Assembly (NCBI RefSeq): GCF_003194565.2
Contig: NZ_QICH01000001.1
Span: forward strand, 1,054,001 to 1,118,000
Length of the DNA stretch: 64,000 nt
Direction of reading: 5' to 3'
Source: Kangiella spongicola
Lineage (GTDB): Bacteria > Pseudomonadota > Gammaproteobacteria > Enterobacterales > Kangiellaceae
Shown: positions 53,734-64,000 of the stretch, piece by piece
How the letters are laid out: each line of letters begins with the position of its first letter
How positions within the stretch are numbered: position 1 is the first letter of the stretch
Notes under the pieces: generated by a model
Databases searched by the model: none
What the model was told of the DNA's origin: nothing
The model's input: only the letters and a program-made list of their open reading frames with translations
Made by a program: the position numbers and the translations under genes

Positions 53734-54237
53734 ATGACAAACTCAGAAACGACAAAATTACAGGAACTGCTCAGCGCAGAAGCGCTGGAGCAAGCTGCTA
53801 ACTGGGTAAGTAAATATCCAGAAGAGCGCAAGCGTGCAGCGATAATTCCTATATTGACGATCGTTCAGGAAGAGCATGGCTACCTGACTCAAGAGTTGAT
53901 GGATGCTGTGGCTGAATATCTAAGTTGTCCAAAAATTGCCGCTTATGAAGTCGCGACTTTTTATTCCATGTTCCGCTTAAAGGAAGCAGGTAAATATGTG
54001 GTTTCTTTGTGCACCAACGTGTCATGTATGTTGGCTGGTAGCGAAGATATTAAAAAGTGGTTCAAAGATGAGCTTGGAATTGGGCCTGGCGAAACCACGG
54101 AAGACGGTATTTTTACACTAAAAGAAGTGGAGTGCATGGCCGCCTGTGGCGGTGCGCCAATGCTCGAAGTGAATAAGCAGTTCCATGAAAATTTAACCGT
54201 GGATAAGGTGGCAAACCTTATTCATGAATTGAAATAG
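53734..54237 (+). CDS. nuoE: NADH-quinone oxidoreductase subunit E
   Basis: A 24-kDa-type subunit with a [2Fe-2S] cluster (N1a). About 167 residues: [31 protein letters not shown], then cluster ligands in [12 protein letters not shown] and [13 protein letters not shown]. The start is not certain: the frame is open back to a TTG inside nuoD (53683), and GTG at 53713 is possible; the ATG at 53734 is chosen but its ribosome site is weak. nuoF follows after 19 bp. Confidence 0.94.
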   Translation: MTNSETTKLQELLSAEALEQAANWVSKYPEERKRAAIIPILTIVQEEHGYLTQELMDAVAEYLSCPKIAAYEVATFYSMFRLKEAGKYVVSLCTNVSCMLAGSEDIKKWFKDELGIGPGETTEDGIFTLKEVECMAACGGAPMLEVNKQFHENLTVDKVANLIHELK

Positions 54238-54256
54238 GTTCGGGATAAACACTGAT

Positions 54257-55540
54257 ATGGCGAATGAAGTTTGCTTTAGGACATTACAGCTCGATAAGCC
54301 GTGGACGCTAAAGACCTATGAGTCGGCTGGCGGCTATGCTATGTGGCGTAAGATCCTAGCCGAGCAAACGCCTCCTGAAGAAATTATAGAAGAATTAAAA
54401 CTGTCAGCACTGCGCGGTCGCGGTGGCGCCGGCTTCCCCACTGGCTTGAAGTGGAGCTTTATGCCAAAGCACGCGCCAGGGCAAAAATACGTGGTGTGCA
54501 ATTCGGACGAAGGCGAACCGGGTACTTTTAAAGATCGCGATATTTTACGTTACAACCCACATCAGCTTATAGAAGGCATGGCGATTGGCGGTTACGTCAT
54601 GGGCGCAACGGTTGGTTATAACTATATGCGCGGCGAGTTTTATGAGCCGACTGAGCGTTTCGAGCAGGCGCTTAAAGAAGCCTACGAGGCGGGATTATTG
54701 GGTAAAAACATCCTGCAATCAGGCGTGGATTTTGATTTGCACAGTCATATTGGTGCCGGCGCTTATATTTGCGGTGAAGAAACCGCGCTTTTAGAATCGC
54801 TTGAAGGCAAAAAAGGGCAGCCACGTTTTAAACCTCCATTCCCTGCAAACTATGGACTATTTGGTCGCCCAACCAACGTTAATAATACGGAAAGCTTTGC
54901 TTCAGTTCCGGTGATATTAGAAAAAGGCGGACAGTGGTTTTTAGAATTAGGTAAAGAGAATAATGGTGGCACCAAAATTTTCTCGGTGTCGGGCCATGTC
55001 AATAAGCCTGGGAACTATGAAATAGGGTTGGGCACACCCTTTAAAGACTTGCTCGAAATGGCCGGCGGCATGAAGGATGGTAAAAAACTCAAAGCGGTTA
55101 TTCCAGGGGGCTCGAGTGCGCCTGTGTTACCGGCGAAAACCATGATGGATCTGACCATGGATTATGATGCGATCGGAAAAGCTGGCTCAATGCTAGGTTC
55201 TGGCGCCGTCATCATCATGGATGAAGACACTGATATGGTGGAAGTGTTAGCTCGAATCGCTCACTTTTATTACGAGGAATCTTGTGGCCAGTGCACGCCA
55301 TGTCGCGAAGGGACTGGTTGGATGTCGCGTATGATCATGCGGATCAATCGTGGCGAAGGCAACCTTGAAGACTTAGATACGCTGGATGAAATCGCTGGCA
55401 ACATTATGGGCCGAACTATTTGCGCTCTAGGTGATGCCGCCGCTATGCCAGTGCAAAGTTTTATTAAACATTTTAGAGATGAGTTTGTGGCCAAAATTAA
55501 GCAGTCACAAACCCGTAAGACAAAACGCAAAGTTAGTTAG
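54257..55540 (+). CDS. nuoF: NADH-quinone oxidoreductase subunit F
   Basis: Binds NADH and FMN and starts electron flow. The 427 residues contain [17 protein letters not shown] (NADH/FMN loop), [40 protein letters not shown], and cluster N3 ligands in [17 protein letters not shown] with a fourth Cys in [15 protein letters not shown] basic tail ([11 protein letters not shown]) ends it. nuoG follows after 33 bp. Confidence 0.97.
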   Translation: MANEVCFRTLQLDKPWTLKTYESAGGYAMWRKILAEQTPPEEIIEELKLSALRGRGGAGFPTGLKWSFMPKHAPGQKYVVCNSDEGEPGTFKDRDILRYNPHQLIEGMAIGGYVMGATVGYNYMRGEFYEPTERFEQALKEAYEAGLLGKNILQSGVDFDLHSHIGAGAYICGEETALLESLEGKKGQPRFKPPFPANYGLFGRPTNVNNTESFASVPVILEKGGQWFLELGKENNGGTKIFSVSGHVNKPGNYEIGLGTPFKDLLEMAGGMKDGKKLKAVIPGGSSAPVLPAKTMMDLTMDYDAIGKAGSMLGSGAVIIMDEDTDMVEVLARIAHFYYEESCGQCTPCREGTGWMSRMIMRINRGEGNLEDLDTLDEIAGNIMGRTICALGDAAAMPVQSFIKHFRDEFVAKIKQSQTRKTKRKVS

Positions 55541-55573
55541 GCGCGAAAAATTTAACGAGGAAGAGTTTAGCCA

Positions 55574-57808
55574 ATGGTTTCAATCGAAATTGATGGTAAA
55601 AAAATAGAAGCCGAACAAGGCTCTATGATTATTGAAGTGGCTGATGCTCATGGCATCACCATTCCTCGTTTTTGTTATCACAAAAAACTGTCGATTGCGG
55701 CTAACTGCCGTATGTGCTTGGTCGAAGTCGATGGTGGTCGAAAGCCTTTACCAGCCTGTGCCACACCAATATCAGATGGCATGGTGATTAATACGCAATC
55801 TGATTTTGCTCAGGATTCGCAAAAGTCCGTGATGGAGTTTTTACTCATCAACCATCCGCTGGACTGTCCGATTTGTGATCAGGGTGGTGAGTGTGAACTG
55901 CAAGATGTGGCTTTGGAGTACGGCAACGATGTGTCGCGCTTTAGCGAGAAAAAGCGAGCGGTAGTGGATGAAGATCTTGGGCCTTTAATCGAAACGGAAA
56001 TGACGCGCTGTATTCACTGCACACGTTGTGTACGCTTTGGTCGAGAGATTGCAGGAATCCGTGAACTCGGTGCGGTTGGCCGTGGTGAGCATATGGAAAT
56101 CAGCACCTTTATCGAGCAGTCGGTAGACTCGGAAGTGTCGGGCAATATTATTGATTTATGTCCTGTCGGCGCCTTAACTGCAAAACCTTCACGTTATCAA
56201 GCGCGCGCATGGGAAATGACCCAGCATGATTCAGTCTCACCGCATGATTGTATTGGCGCTAATATTCACGTTCACACCTTACGCGATCGCGTTATTCGTG
56301 TTGTGCCGAAAGATAACGAAGCGGTGAATGAAGTCTGGTTAGCGGATCGCGATCGCTATTCTTACGAAGCGATCGATAAGAGTGAGCGGTTACTTACACC
56401 CATGATCAAGCACAACGGCGAGTGGAAAGAAACCGACTGGGAAAGCGCTTTAGAGCGAACTGCGAGCAAGCTGAACATGATGGTGCAAACCGATGGTGCT
56501 AATCAAATCGCAGCAATAGCACATCCAAGCTCGACCACTGAAGAAATGTATTTATTGCAAAAAGTGATGCGTGGTTTAGGCTCGAACAATATCGATCATC
56601 GTTTGCGCATAACCGATTTTTCCTGCCAGCAGTTCGAGCCTCTGCATCCAGAGTTAGGGATTGAGCTATCCGAGCTGGAAAATCTGGATGCTGCATTGTT
56701 GATTGGGGCAAACCTACGAAAAGAACAGCCGCTGGCCTCTTTGCGACTGCGTAAAGCCACGCGCTTTGGTCGCGTTGCTTCGGTTGGGCTTTACCCCGTG
56801 TACCATAACTTTAGCTTGAGTCATGAAATCTTAGCGGATGCAGAAACTTGGTTAATTCAATTAGCCGGCATCACCAAATATTTATACCAACATCAGCCTG
56901 ATAAAAACAAAGAGCAGTGGGCCGACACTATGGATATCGAGGGGCTAGAAGAGTTATTGGCACCGATAAATGTCAGTCAGGAACACCGCGAAATAGGAGA
57001 GATGTTATTACAAGGCGAGCATTCGAGTATTATTCTCGGCGCCACAGCGCTAGAGTTTAGTTATGCTGGCCAGATCCGATTAATGGCAAAAGCGATTGCA
57101 AACTTGTCGGGCTCTACTTATGGCTTCTTACCGCACGGCGGTAACAGTGTTGGTGCTTATTTGGCCGGAGCGATACCTCATCGTGGTCCTGCGGGGGCCG
57201 ACGTTGAACAAGACGGTCAGCACATCAAAGATATTTTTGAGCAAGGCAAGAAAGGCTTCGTCTTATTAAAAACTGAGCCAGGAAAAGAGTCGGTGATTGG
57301 GGAGGCAGCAAAGCAGTCGCTACATAACGCGGACTTTGTGGTTTCACTGACCTGCCATGCCGACGACGAAGCTTTTGAATATGCGGATGTGATTCTGCCT
57401 ATTGCAAGTTTCTTAGAATCCTCAGGCTCTTATGTCAACGTTAACGGTTTATGGCAGGAATTCTCGGCTTCGATTAATGCCCCTGGCGAAGCAAAGCCCG
57501 CTTGGAAGGTGTTACGGGTACTTGGCAACTTACTGAATTTAAAGAATTTTGAGTATGTCTCAGCGCAAGAAGTGCGCAAAGAGGTTAAAGGTCGCTTGAG
57601 TGCGGTTGGTGATCGAATTAAGCCTAAATGGCAGTGCCCAGAGCGCTTACCGCGAGATGGTTTCTCGCCTCGTCCGGTGAATATGTACCAGATCGACGGC
57701 TGGCTACGTCGTGCGCCTTCGCTACAGCAAACGGCTTTAGCAAAGGGACAGGAAATTTTAAAACGACCACGACTAAGCCCTTTCCATAATATTGTGGGAG
57801 GTGTCTAA
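55574..57808 (+). CDS. nuoG: NADH-quinone oxidoreductase subunit G
   Basis: The large 75-kDa-type subunit carrying several iron-sulfur clusters. The 744 residues are shorter than in E. coli (about 900), close to the alpha-proteobacterial and mitochondrial type. The N-terminal ferredoxin part shows [19 protein letters not shown], the His-Cys3 cluster [19 protein letters not shown] and [19 protein letters not shown]. The molybdopterin-oxidoreductase-like part (from about 220) has lost cofactor function in the family; [17 protein letters not shown] is its recognisable end. The stop overlaps nuoH (TAATG). Confidence 0.97.
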   Translation: MVSIEIDGKKIEAEQGSMIIEVADAHGITIPRFCYHKKLSIAANCRMCLVEVDGGRKPLPACATPISDGMVINTQSDFAQDSQKSVMEFLLINHPLDCPICDQGGECELQDVALEYGNDVSRFSEKKRAVVDEDLGPLIETEMTRCIHCTRCVRFGREIAGIRELGAVGRGEHMEISTFIEQSVDSEVSGNIIDLCPVGALTAKPSRYQARAWEMTQHDSVSPHDCIGANIHVHTLRDRVIRVVPKDNEAVNEVWLADRDRYSYEAIDKSERLLTPMIKHNGEWKETDWESALERTASKLNMMVQTDGANQIAAIAHPSSTTEEMYLLQKVMRGLGSNNIDHRLRITDFSCQQFEPLHPELGIELSELENLDAALLIGANLRKEQPLASLRLRKATRFGRVASVGLYPVYHNFSLSHEILADAETWLIQLAGITKYLYQHQPDKNKEQWADTMDIEGLEELLAPINVSQEHREIGEMLLQGEHSSIILGATALEFSYAGQIRLMAKAIANLSGSTYGFLPHGGNSVGAYLAGAIPHRGPAGADVEQDGQHIKDIFEQGKKGFVLLKTEPGKESVIGEAAKQSLHNADFVVSLTCHADDEAFEYADVILPIASFLESSGSYVNVNGLWQEFSASINAPGEAKPAWKVLRVLGNLLNLKNFEYVSAQEVRKEVKGRLSAVGDRIKPKWQCPERLPRDGFSPRPVNMYQIDGWLRRAPSLQQTALAKGQEILKRPRLSPFHNIVGGV

Positions 57809-58848
57809 TGCTCGACATCCTTATCGACTTTTTTATTATCGGCGCAAAAACAGGCTTGATCCTAGGGCCTCTAATCTTGGCCGTGGCCTACACCACTTAC
57901 GCTGAACGTAAGATTATCGGCTATATGCAGATGCGACTGGGGCCAAATCGAGTTGGCCCTAAGGGCTGGCTACAACCTATAGCTGATGTGATAAAGCTTT
58001 TGATGAAGGAAGTAGTGGTACCGTCCGGTGCCAATAAAGGTTTGTTTTTACTTGCCCCAGTTTTGTTCATTGCGCCATCCTTTGCTGCTTGGGCCGTGAT
58101 TCCATTTGATGTAGAAATGGTACTTGCCGACACCGATGTTGGGCTACTTTATATTTTGGCCATGACCTCTATTGCAGTCTATGGCGTGATTATCGCAGGG
58201 TGGGCATCTAACTCGAAATATGCACTCATTGGCTCGCTTCGCTCCGCGTCACAAATTATTTCCTACGAAATTGCCATGGGCTTTGCTTTAGTCGGTGTCT
58301 TAATGGCATCTGGCACCATGAATCTTGGTCAAATCGTAATGGGTCAAGAAGGCGGCTTTTGGCATTGGTACTGGATCCCATTATTGCCGTTGTTGGTGAT
58401 TTACTGGATATCAGGAGTGGCCGAAACGAATCGAGCGCCGTTTGATTTGCCAGAAGGCGAATCAGAAATCGTGGCGGGGTTTCATGTCGAGTATGCCGGT
58501 ATTTCTTTCGCACTCTTTTTCTTAGCGGAATATGCCAATATGATCTTAATTTCAGTGCTGACAGCGCTGTTTTTCTTCGGCGGGTGGCTTAATCCATTTC
58601 AAGGAATTCCTTTTATGGAAGGAATAACCGAGTGGGTGCCAGGCATTGCATGGTTATTGCTAAAAGCGGGCTTCTTCTTGTTCCTGATGATTTGGCTTCG
58701 AGCGACCTTCCCACGCTATCGTTATGATCAAATAATGCGCTTAGGCTGGAAAGTCTTTATCCCTGTAACGGTGGTGTGGCTGATGGTACTGGCGTTTATG
58801 ATTAAAGCTGGCGTTGGCCCTTGGTTTGCTGGGCGAGGTGTTTTCTGA
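57808..58848 (+). CDS. nuoH: NADH-quinone oxidoreductase subunit H
   Basis: A membrane subunit beside the quinone cavity. The 346 residues have about eight helices and the conserved loops [50 protein letters not shown] and [29 protein letters not shown]. It overlaps nuoG by one base and nuoI by one base (TGATG). Confidence 0.98.
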   Translation: MLDILIDFFIIGAKTGLILGPLILAVAYTTYAERKIIGYMQMRLGPNRVGPKGWLQPIADVIKLLMKEVVVPSGANKGLFLLAPVLFIAPSFAAWAVIPFDVEMVLADTDVGLLYILAMTSIAVYGVIIAGWASNSKYALIGSLRSASQIISYEIAMGFALVGVLMASGTMNLGQIVMGQEGGFWHWYWIPLLPLLVIYWISGVAETNRAPFDLPEGESEIVAGFHVEYAGISFALFFLAEYANMILISVLTALFFFGGWLNPFQGIPFMEGITEWVPGIAWLLLKAGFFLFLMIWLRATFPRYRYDQIMRLGWKVFIPVTVVWLMVLAFMIKAGVGPWFAGRGVF

Positions 58849-59339
58849 TGTCGAAATTAAAACACCTATTTTCAAGCTTCACATTAAAAGACCTGCTTCA
58901 TGGATTGCGCGTGACCGGTAAGCATTTATGGCGCCGCAAAGTGACGATTCAGTTCCCAGAAGAACAAACTCCGCAGTCGCCGCGCTTCCGTGGTTTGCAT
59001 GCGTTACGACGTTACCCTAATGGTGAAGAGCGTTGTATCGGCTGTAAACTATGCGAGGCTGTTTGTCCGGCGGCAGCTATTACGATTGATGCTGGCCCAA
59101 GACAGAGCGATGGCACTCGACGCACCACGCGTTATGAAATTGATATGTTTAAGTGTATCTACTGCGGCTTTTGCGAAGAATCTTGCCCAGTGGACTCGAT
59201 TGTCGAAACCAGAGTGATGGATTATCACTTTGAAAAGCGTGGCGACAATATTTTAACGAAAGCACAGTTATTGGCGATTGGCGATAAATACGAAGAGCAG
59301 ATCGCTGAGGATAGAAAGCAAGATGCAAAATATCGATAA
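58848..59339 (+). CDS. nuoI: NADH-quinone oxidoreductase subunit I
   Basis: An 8Fe ferredoxin-type subunit carrying clusters N6a and N6b. The 163 residues have two motifs, [13 protein letters not shown] and [13 protein letters not shown], after an amphipathic N-terminal region. The ATG at 58848 overlaps the nuoH stop and matches the family start (MSKLKHLF); an in-frame start nine codons earlier lies inside nuoH and is less likely. Confidence 0.96.
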   Translation: MSKLKHLFSSFTLKDLLHGLRVTGKHLWRRKVTIQFPEEQTPQSPRFRGLHALRRYPNGEERCIGCKLCEAVCPAAAITIDAGPRQSDGTRRTTRYEIDMFKCIYCGFCEESCPVDSIVETRVMDYHFEKRGDNILTKAQLLAIGDKYEEQIAEDRKQDAKYR

Positions 59340-59371
59340 CCCGAAAGTGACATTGATGTTTAGGAATGGCT

Positions 59372-60109
59372 ATGACCGTTGAGTCTATAGTGTTTTATGT
59401 CTTCGCCACGCTAACAGTAGTTGGCGCTTTAGGCGTGATCAGCATGAAAAATGCGGTACAAGCAGTGCTGTGTCTAGTGCTGACTTTTTTCTCGGCGGCA
59501 GCTTTATGGATGCTATTAGAAGCTGAATTTTTAGCGGTGACGTTGGTGTTGGTTTATGTCGGCGCGGTGATGGTGCTATTCCTCTTTGTGGTGATGATGC
59601 TAGATGTTGATTATGCCAGTCTAAGGGCAGGATTTAGTAAGTATTTACCTTTAGGGGTTATTACGGCCTTGGCTTTATTCGGCGCTATTTATTGGGTCAT
59701 TCGAAGCCAAGTCTTAGGCGAGATTCCAGAGCCCGCTAAAAATAGCGCAGACTATAGTAACGTCACGGTTTTAGGTCGCTTGCTTTACACCGACTATTTT
59801 TACGCCTTCGAAATTGCAGGGGTTATTTTATTGGTCGCCATCATCGCGGCAATCAGCTTAACCTTCCGTGGTCGTCGCGAGCGTAGGGGGCAAAGCGTTC
59901 CTTTACAGCATCAAACGATGCGTGAGGAGCGGTTGAAGATTGTGTCTATGGAGTCGGGGCGCCGCCAAGACGCACACCTAAAACCTAAAAAAACGTCATC
60001 GAAGAAAGAAGCACCCAAGGATGGGGTGGCTAAGAAAAGTTCATCTAAGAAAGAACCATCCAAAAACAAACAAGACGAAGCGGAAAAGAGTGAGGGGAAA
60101 GGCTCATGA
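59372..60109 (+). CDS. nuoJ: NADH-quinone oxidoreductase subunit J with long Lys-rich tail
   Basis: A membrane subunit of the proton-pumping arm. The first 165 residues are ordinary NuoJ: five helices, with the pi-bulge helix segment [23 protein letters not shown]. After the last helix the protein continues for about 80 residues, of which the last 42 contain 14 lysines and a duplicated KK-x-SSKKE unit ([22 protein letters not shown]). E. coli NuoJ is 184 residues and lacks this. ATG at 59366 is two codons upstream and directly abuts the AGGA, so 59372 is preferred. It overlaps nuoK by 4 bp. Confidence 0.95.
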   Translation: MTVESIVFYVFATLTVVGALGVISMKNAVQAVLCLVLTFFSAAALWMLLEAEFLAVTLVLVYVGAVMVLFLFVVMMLDVDYASLRAGFSKYLPLGVITALALFGAIYWVIRSQVLGEIPEPAKNSADYSNVTVLGRLLYTDYFYAFEIAGVILLVAIIAAISLTFRGRRERRGQSVPLQHQTMREERLKIVSMESGRRQDAHLKPKKTSSKKEAPKDGVAKKSSSKKEPSKNKQDEAEKSEGKGS

Positions 60110-60408
60110 GTTTAACGCATTATTTAGTCGTCAGTGCCTTACTATTTACCATTAGCGTGGTCGGCATCATCATTAATCGTAAAAACGTAATCACATTATT
60201 AATGTGTATCGAGCTGATGCTACTTGCGGTAAACACTAACTTTATTGCCTTTTCGCGCTACCTTAATGATGAAGTCGGGCAGGTTTTTGTATTCTTTATT
60301 CTGACAGTAGCGGCGGCAGAAGCAGCTATCGGTTTAGCTATTTTGGTGGTCTTGTTCCGCACCAATAAGAAAATTGATGTAGCTGAACTAAAGGAGCTAA
60401 AAGGCTAA
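60106..60408 (+). CDS. nuoK: NADH-quinone oxidoreductase subunit K
   Basis: A three-helix membrane subunit of 100 residues with the family's membrane glutamates in [22 protein letters not shown] and [19 protein letters not shown]. It overlaps nuoJ (ATGA) and nuoL (TAATG). Confidence 0.97.
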   Translation: MSLTHYLVVSALLFTISVVGIIINRKNVITLLMCIELMLLAVNTNFIAFSRYLNDEVGQVFVFFILTVAAAEAAIGLAILVVLFRTNKKIDVAELKELKG

Positions 60409-62426
60409 TGACTATTCAAGCTCAATTATTATTAGCGGTATTGGCGCCATTGGTTGGCGCTATTATTGCTGGGTTGTTGGGCAAGAAACTCGGTAAGGTC
60501 ACGACACACCGAGTCACCATCTTAGGTGTCTTGGTATCATTTGTCATAGCCGTGAAGTGGTTCTTTGTGTTCCTGTGGGGCGATGCCACTGCGGTAGATC
60601 TCACAGTTTATGAATGGGCCAGCTTTGGCGATGTCACTATCCAAATAGGATTTATGCTGGATAGCTTAACCGCGATCATGATGCTGGTGGTGACTTTTGT
60701 CAGTCTAATGGTGCATATTTACTCAATAGGCTATATGCACGACGATCTGGGCTATCAGCGGTTCTTTAGCTATATTTCTCTGTTTACTTTTTCCATGCTG
60801 ATGCTGGTTATGTCAAATAACTTCCTACAGCTTTTCTTCGGTTGGGAAGCGGTCGGCGTGGTGTCATATCTACTGATTGGCTTTTGGTATCAAAAAGACT
60901 CGGCAATATTCGCCAACATGAAAGCTTTTCTAGTTAATAGAGTCGGTGACTTTGGGTTTATATTAGGCATCGGTGGCATCTTCTTATTATTTGGCACATT
61001 CGATTATGCGCCTATATTTACGACTATGGGAGTGGCGCAAGAGTTAGTCTCGCTCGGTGGTCAGCCACAAGAAAATGCACTGGCGTTGATGGACTTAAAT
61101 AAAACCTTTGCCGTGTGGGGAGATATAGAGTGGGCGGCCATGAGCTTTATTTGTATCTGCCTATTTATTGGCGCCATGGGTAAATCGGCCCAGGTTCCAC
61201 TGCATATTTGGCTGCCAGATTCGATGGAAGGCCCAACGCCAATTTCTGCTTTAATTCATGCGGCCACCATGGTCACAGCAGGCGTCTTTATGGTGGCGAG
61301 AATGTCGCCGCTATTTGAATTTTCAGAAACCGCACTCGCCATGATCACGGTGATTGGCGCCATTACTGCTTTATTCATGGGGCTAGTGGCCATCGTTCAG
61401 AACGACATCAAGCGAATTATCGCTTACTCCACTCTATCGCAACTTGGCTACATGGTGGTAGCGCTAGGAGTTTCAGCTTACTCGGCCGCTATATTCCATC
61501 TATTCACTCATGCCTTCTTCAAGGCTTTACTATTCCTTGGCGCCGGCTCGGTCATTATTGCGCTACACCATGAGCAAGATATTCGCAAAATGGGCGGGCT
61601 TTATAAGAAGCTACCGATTACCTATTGGTGCACATTAATCGGAACTTTGGCGCTGATTGGAACGCCGTTCTTCTCAGGCTTTTATTCTAAAGACACGATT
61701 ATTTCAGCGAGCGCCGAAGCAAGCGGCGGCTTTAGTGGCTTTGCCTATTTCGCAGTGCTGACAGGTGTTGTAGTGACTGCTATATACAGTGTTCGATTAT
61801 TGTTGATCGTGTTCCATGGCAAAACTCGAACCGAAGAGAAGCAGTTCCAACAGATACAAGAGTCTCCAAGGGTAATCACTTGGCCCTTGATAGCACTAGC
61901 CATTCCATCCCTATTCGCAGGCTTTGTCTTTGGTAAACCTTTACTCTTTGGCTCCTTTTTCAGAGATTCGATAAGCGTTTTGGAAGAGCATAATGTCTTA
62001 CAAGCCGTCGAAGCTCATTACACTAGCGCCATAGATTTCGCACTACACGGTTTCACCAGCCCAGTATTTTTGATGCTTATATTGGGGATTGTTATCGCTG
62101 TAATCGTCTATGGCTGGGCACCACGCTTTATCACCATGTGGGCCATATTCTTAAAACCTGTAAAGAAGTTGTTGGAGAAAAAGTATTTCTTTGATGACCT
62201 TAATGAAAAGGTGGTTGCTCGCAGTGGGCGTTGGCTTGGGCAGGTCTTTTGGCGCTATGGTGACAAGGCCATTATCGACGAAGGGATCATTGATGGTGGT
62301 ACCAATACGGTAAAAAGTATCGCCTCTAAAATTCGAAAAATTCAAACTGGCTACTTATACCACTATGCTTTGATGATGGTCATAGGTTTGGTCGCTTTGC
62401 TCATGTGGCTTCTGTTTAAGGGCTAG
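60408..62426 (+). CDS. nuoL: NADH-quinone oxidoreductase subunit L
   Basis: The distal antiporter-like proton pump of complex I. The 672 residues have about sixteen helices and the long lateral helix near the C terminus. Key segments include LQLFFGWEAVGVVSYLLIGFWY (Glu of the channel), GKSAQVPLHIWLPDSMEGPTPISALIHAATMVTAGVF (Lys) and IIAYSTLSQLGYMVVALG. The stop is followed by AGGGGT and a 9-codon frame that overlaps the nuoM start. Confidence 0.98.
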   Translation: MTIQAQLLLAVLAPLVGAIIAGLLGKKLGKVTTHRVTILGVLVSFVIAVKWFFVFLWGDATAVDLTVYEWASFGDVTIQIGFMLDSLTAIMMLVVTFVSLMVHIYSIGYMHDDLGYQRFFSYISLFTFSMLMLVMSNNFLQLFFGWEAVGVVSYLLIGFWYQKDSAIFANMKAFLVNRVGDFGFILGIGGIFLLFGTFDYAPIFTTMGVAQELVSLGGQPQENALALMDLNKTFAVWGDIEWAAMSFICICLFIGAMGKSAQVPLHIWLPDSMEGPTPISALIHAATMVTAGVFMVARMSPLFEFSETALAMITVIGAITALFMGLVAIVQNDIKRIIAYSTLSQLGYMVVALGVSAYSAAIFHLFTHAFFKALLFLGAGSVIIALHHEQDIRKMGGLYKKLPITYWCTLIGTLALIGTPFFSGFYSKDTIISASAEASGGFSGFAYFAVLTGVVVTAIYSVRLLLIVFHGKTRTEEKQFQQIQESPRVITWPLIALAIPSLFAGFVFGKPLLFGSFFRDSISVLEEHNVLQAVEAHYTSAIDFALHGFTSPVFLMLILGIVIAVIVYGWAPRFITMWAIFLKPVKKLLEKKYFFDDLNEKVVARSGRWLGQVFWRYGDKAIIDEGIIDGGTNTVKSIASKIRKIQTGYLYHYALMMVIGLVALLMWLLFKG

Positions 62427-62430
62427 GGGT

Positions 62431-62460
62431 ATGGCAATGGATAAAACAACATTATGTTAG
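62431..62460 (+). CDS. Nine-codon frame overlapping the nuoM start
   Basis: ATG at 62431 preceded directly by AGGGGT encodes MAMDKTTLC and stops at TAG 62458-62460, four bases beyond the nuoM start codon at 62454. nuoM itself has no visible ribosome site. The frame could therefore be a coupling leader that brings ribosomes to nuoM. Coding status is speculative. Confidence 0.3.
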   Translation: MAMDKTTLC

Positions 62461-63965
62461 AACAGTTACCCGTTTTAAGCTTATTAATATGGCTACCGCT
62501 ACTAACCGGCGTGCTAGTGCTTTTAGGGCCTGGCGACAAACTACTGGCCTGGACTCAGCGCGTCGCGGTTGCTATTTCGCTAGTAGTCTTGGCGTTAAGT
62601 GTCTGGATCTTAATTGGCTTTAGCACCAGTACTGCAGAGTTCCAGTTTATAGAGCGTGGCGAATGGATTCCTTCTTTAAATATTGCTTATGAACTCGGCG
62701 TCGACGGTATAGCCTTGCCTCTCATTGTTTTGACCTGCTTGATAAATGTATTAGTGTTGTGCGGTTCCACCGCATCCATCAAGTTCCGTAAAACACAGTT
62801 TGTTGCAGCGACCTTGTTGATGACGGGCTGTATGAACGGTGTTTTCTTAGCTCAGGACAGCATCTTATTTTATGTGTTCTGGGAAGCCATGCTGATCCCG
62901 ATGTTTTTGATGATTGGTATATGGGGTGGCCCTAATCGAATCTATGCCACCCTGAAATTTTTTCTTTACACCTTCTTCGGCTCGATCTTTATGTTGGTGG
63001 CGCTGATATATATGGGACGCGAAGCTGGCGATTTTTCGATTCAAGCGTTACAACAAATGCCGCTTAGTGAAACCGAGCAAAAGTGGATCTTCTGGGCTTT
63101 TCTGATTGCTTTTGCGGTAAAAATCCCGATGTTCCCAGTGCACACATGGCTTCCTGATGCGCACGTTGAGGCGCCAACTGGCGGTTCTGTAATCCTGGCC
63201 GCAATTATGCTTAAGATGGGCGGTTATGGTTTCTTAAGGTTTAGCCTGCCGGTTACTCCGGACGCTAGCGAAACTTACGCCATGATCCTAATAGTGCTCT
63301 CCTTGATTGCGATTGTGTATATCGGTTTTGTGGCTATCGCGCAGAAAGACATGAAGAAATTAATTGCTTATTCTTCGGTTGCCCACATGGGCTTTGTGAC
63401 CCTGGGGACTTTTGTTATCGCACAGCTAGCCAGCGCGGATGCCCAGTCCATGGCATTACAAGGCGCAATGGTACAGATGATATCGCATGGCTTAGTATCC
63501 GGGGCGCTATTCTTCTCGATAGGAGTTTTATATGACCGACTGCACACGCGCCAAATCAGCGACTTTGGCGGTGTGGTAAACAGTATGCCTGTTTTCGCTA
63601 CGCTATTAATGCTTTTCATCTTTGCCAACGCTGGCTTGCCAGGAACCTCTGGCTTTGTGGGAGAGTTTTTTGTGATTGTTTCCTCGTTCCAAGCGGATTG
63701 GCGCATCGCCTTGTTTGCAGCCCTGACGCTAATCTTAGGAGCGGCTTACAGCCTATGGTTTTATAAGAGAGTCATCTTCGGCAAAGCTGCGAATGAAAAG
63801 ATTGAGCGTTTAGAGGATGTTAATACTAGGGAGAAATCAGTGTTAATAGTACTTGCTGTATTGATAATTGCTTTAGGCGTCTACCCGCAGTTTCTTATCG
63901 ACATAATGCAGCCAAGTATCGAGCAGTTACTTGAGTTAAGCAGCGTTAGTAAGTTGGGAGGTTAA
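62454..63965 (+). CDS. nuoM: NADH-quinone oxidoreductase subunit M
   Basis: Second antiporter-like pump subunit. The 503 residues have about fourteen helices, with ILFYVFWEAMLIPMFLMIGIWGG (Glu), AVKIPMFPVHTWLPDAHVEAPTGGSVILAAIMLKMGGYGFLRF (Lys) and IAYSSVAHMGFVTLG. The ATG lacks a ribosome site of its own and lies inside a short upstream frame. GGGAGG near its end serves nuoN. Confidence 0.98.
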   Translation: MLEQLPVLSLLIWLPLLTGVLVLLGPGDKLLAWTQRVAVAISLVVLALSVWILIGFSTSTAEFQFIERGEWIPSLNIAYELGVDGIALPLIVLTCLINVLVLCGSTASIKFRKTQFVAATLLMTGCMNGVFLAQDSILFYVFWEAMLIPMFLMIGIWGGPNRIYATLKFFLYTFFGSIFMLVALIYMGREAGDFSIQALQQMPLSETEQKWIFWAFLIAFAVKIPMFPVHTWLPDAHVEAPTGGSVILAAIMLKMGGYGFLRFSLPVTPDASETYAMILIVLSLIAIVYIGFVAIAQKDMKKLIAYSSVAHMGFVTLGTFVIAQLASADAQSMALQGAMVQMISHGLVSGALFFSIGVLYDRLHTRQISDFGGVVNSMPVFATLLMLFIFANAGLPGTSGFVGEFFVIVSSFQADWRIALFAALTLILGAAYSLWFYKRVIFGKAANEKIERLEDVNTREKSVLIVLAVLIIALGVYPQFLIDIMQPSIEQLLELSSVSKLGG

Positions 63966-63967
63966 AA

Positions 63968-64000
63968 GTGCCCTATAATTTAATGCATTTACTGCCTGAG
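63968..64000 (+). CDS. nuoN: NADH-quinone oxidoreductase subunit N, first 11 codons
   Basis: Two bases after the nuoM stop, a GTG start with GGGAGG 5 nt upstream opens a frame reading MPYNLMHLLPE to the end of the window. The position directly after nuoM identifies it as nuoN; too little is visible for a sequence-based call. Confidence 0.8.
   Translation, partial: MPYNLMHLLPE

Overview
The window is a chromosomal stretch of a gammaproteobacterium of moderate G+C. Supporting signs are a full NADH dehydrogenase I (nuo) operon with separate nuoC and nuoD, a cytochrome c oxidase cluster, the aroQ-accB-accC ... prmA-DUF3426-dusB-fis-purH-purD order known from Pseudomonas-type genomes, and ydbH-ynbE-ydbL in the order found in enterobacteria. 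Gene content and protein style suggest a marine Kangiella-like organism; that genus call is an impression, not a computed result.

Layout. 1-1880: S-adenosylmethionine cycle (ahcY, running off the left edge, and metK), minus strand. 2.1-6.3 kb: potassium channel with a zinc-ribbon tail, a small secreted protein behind a Fur-like site, coq7, a Ycf46-type AAA ATPase and a glutathione S-transferase. 6.4-9.8 kb: ydbH-ynbE-ydbL, an envelope lipid-transport set. 9.9-19.4 kb: purD, purH, fis, dusB, a zinc-ribbon membrane protein, prmA, accC, accB and aroQ, all minus strand, interrupted between accC and prmA by an AT-rich plus-strand islet (16.2-17.1 kb). 19.4-25.9 kb: a plus-strand response regulator / LysM-FecR protein / CHASE2 histidine kinase module followed by an EamA transporter. 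26-31 kb: dsbD, cutA, fxsA and groESL, the last under an overlapping CIRCE operator and sigma-32-type promoter and followed by a 99-bp imperfect palindrome. 31.2-36.4 kb: two paralogous membrane-anchored proteins with a CxxxxC motif, a beta-carbonic anhydrase, an unknown protein, a PstS-OmpA fusion behind a clear Pho box, and a thioesterase. 36.6-39.9 kb: a von Willebrand A lipoprotein with a sigma factor and a probable anti-sigma protein. 40-44.5 kb: coxB, coxA, ctaG, coxC. 44.5-50.6 kb: PiuC-type dioxygenase divergent from an unknown secreted protein across a Fur-like site, a glycine-rich DUF11 protein, a YheT-type hydrolase and an HD-GYP protein. 50.8 kb to the right edge: nuoA to nuoM and the first codons of nuoN.

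How it fits together. Most genes are housekeeping: aerobic respiration (nuo, cox, coq7), purine and fatty-acid synthesis, protein folding (groESL, dsbD) and translation support (prmA, dusB, fis). The accessory signal lies in three places: the CxxxxC protein family (two intact copies in tandem and a third copy broken by one in-frame stop inside the accC-prmA islet), the CHASE2/FecR/response-regulator module inserted in an otherwise conserved block, and the vWA/sigma/anti-sigma unit whose proteins share a VVG[S/A]R motif. No tRNA, rRNA, insertion sequence, prophage or CRISPR array was recognised.
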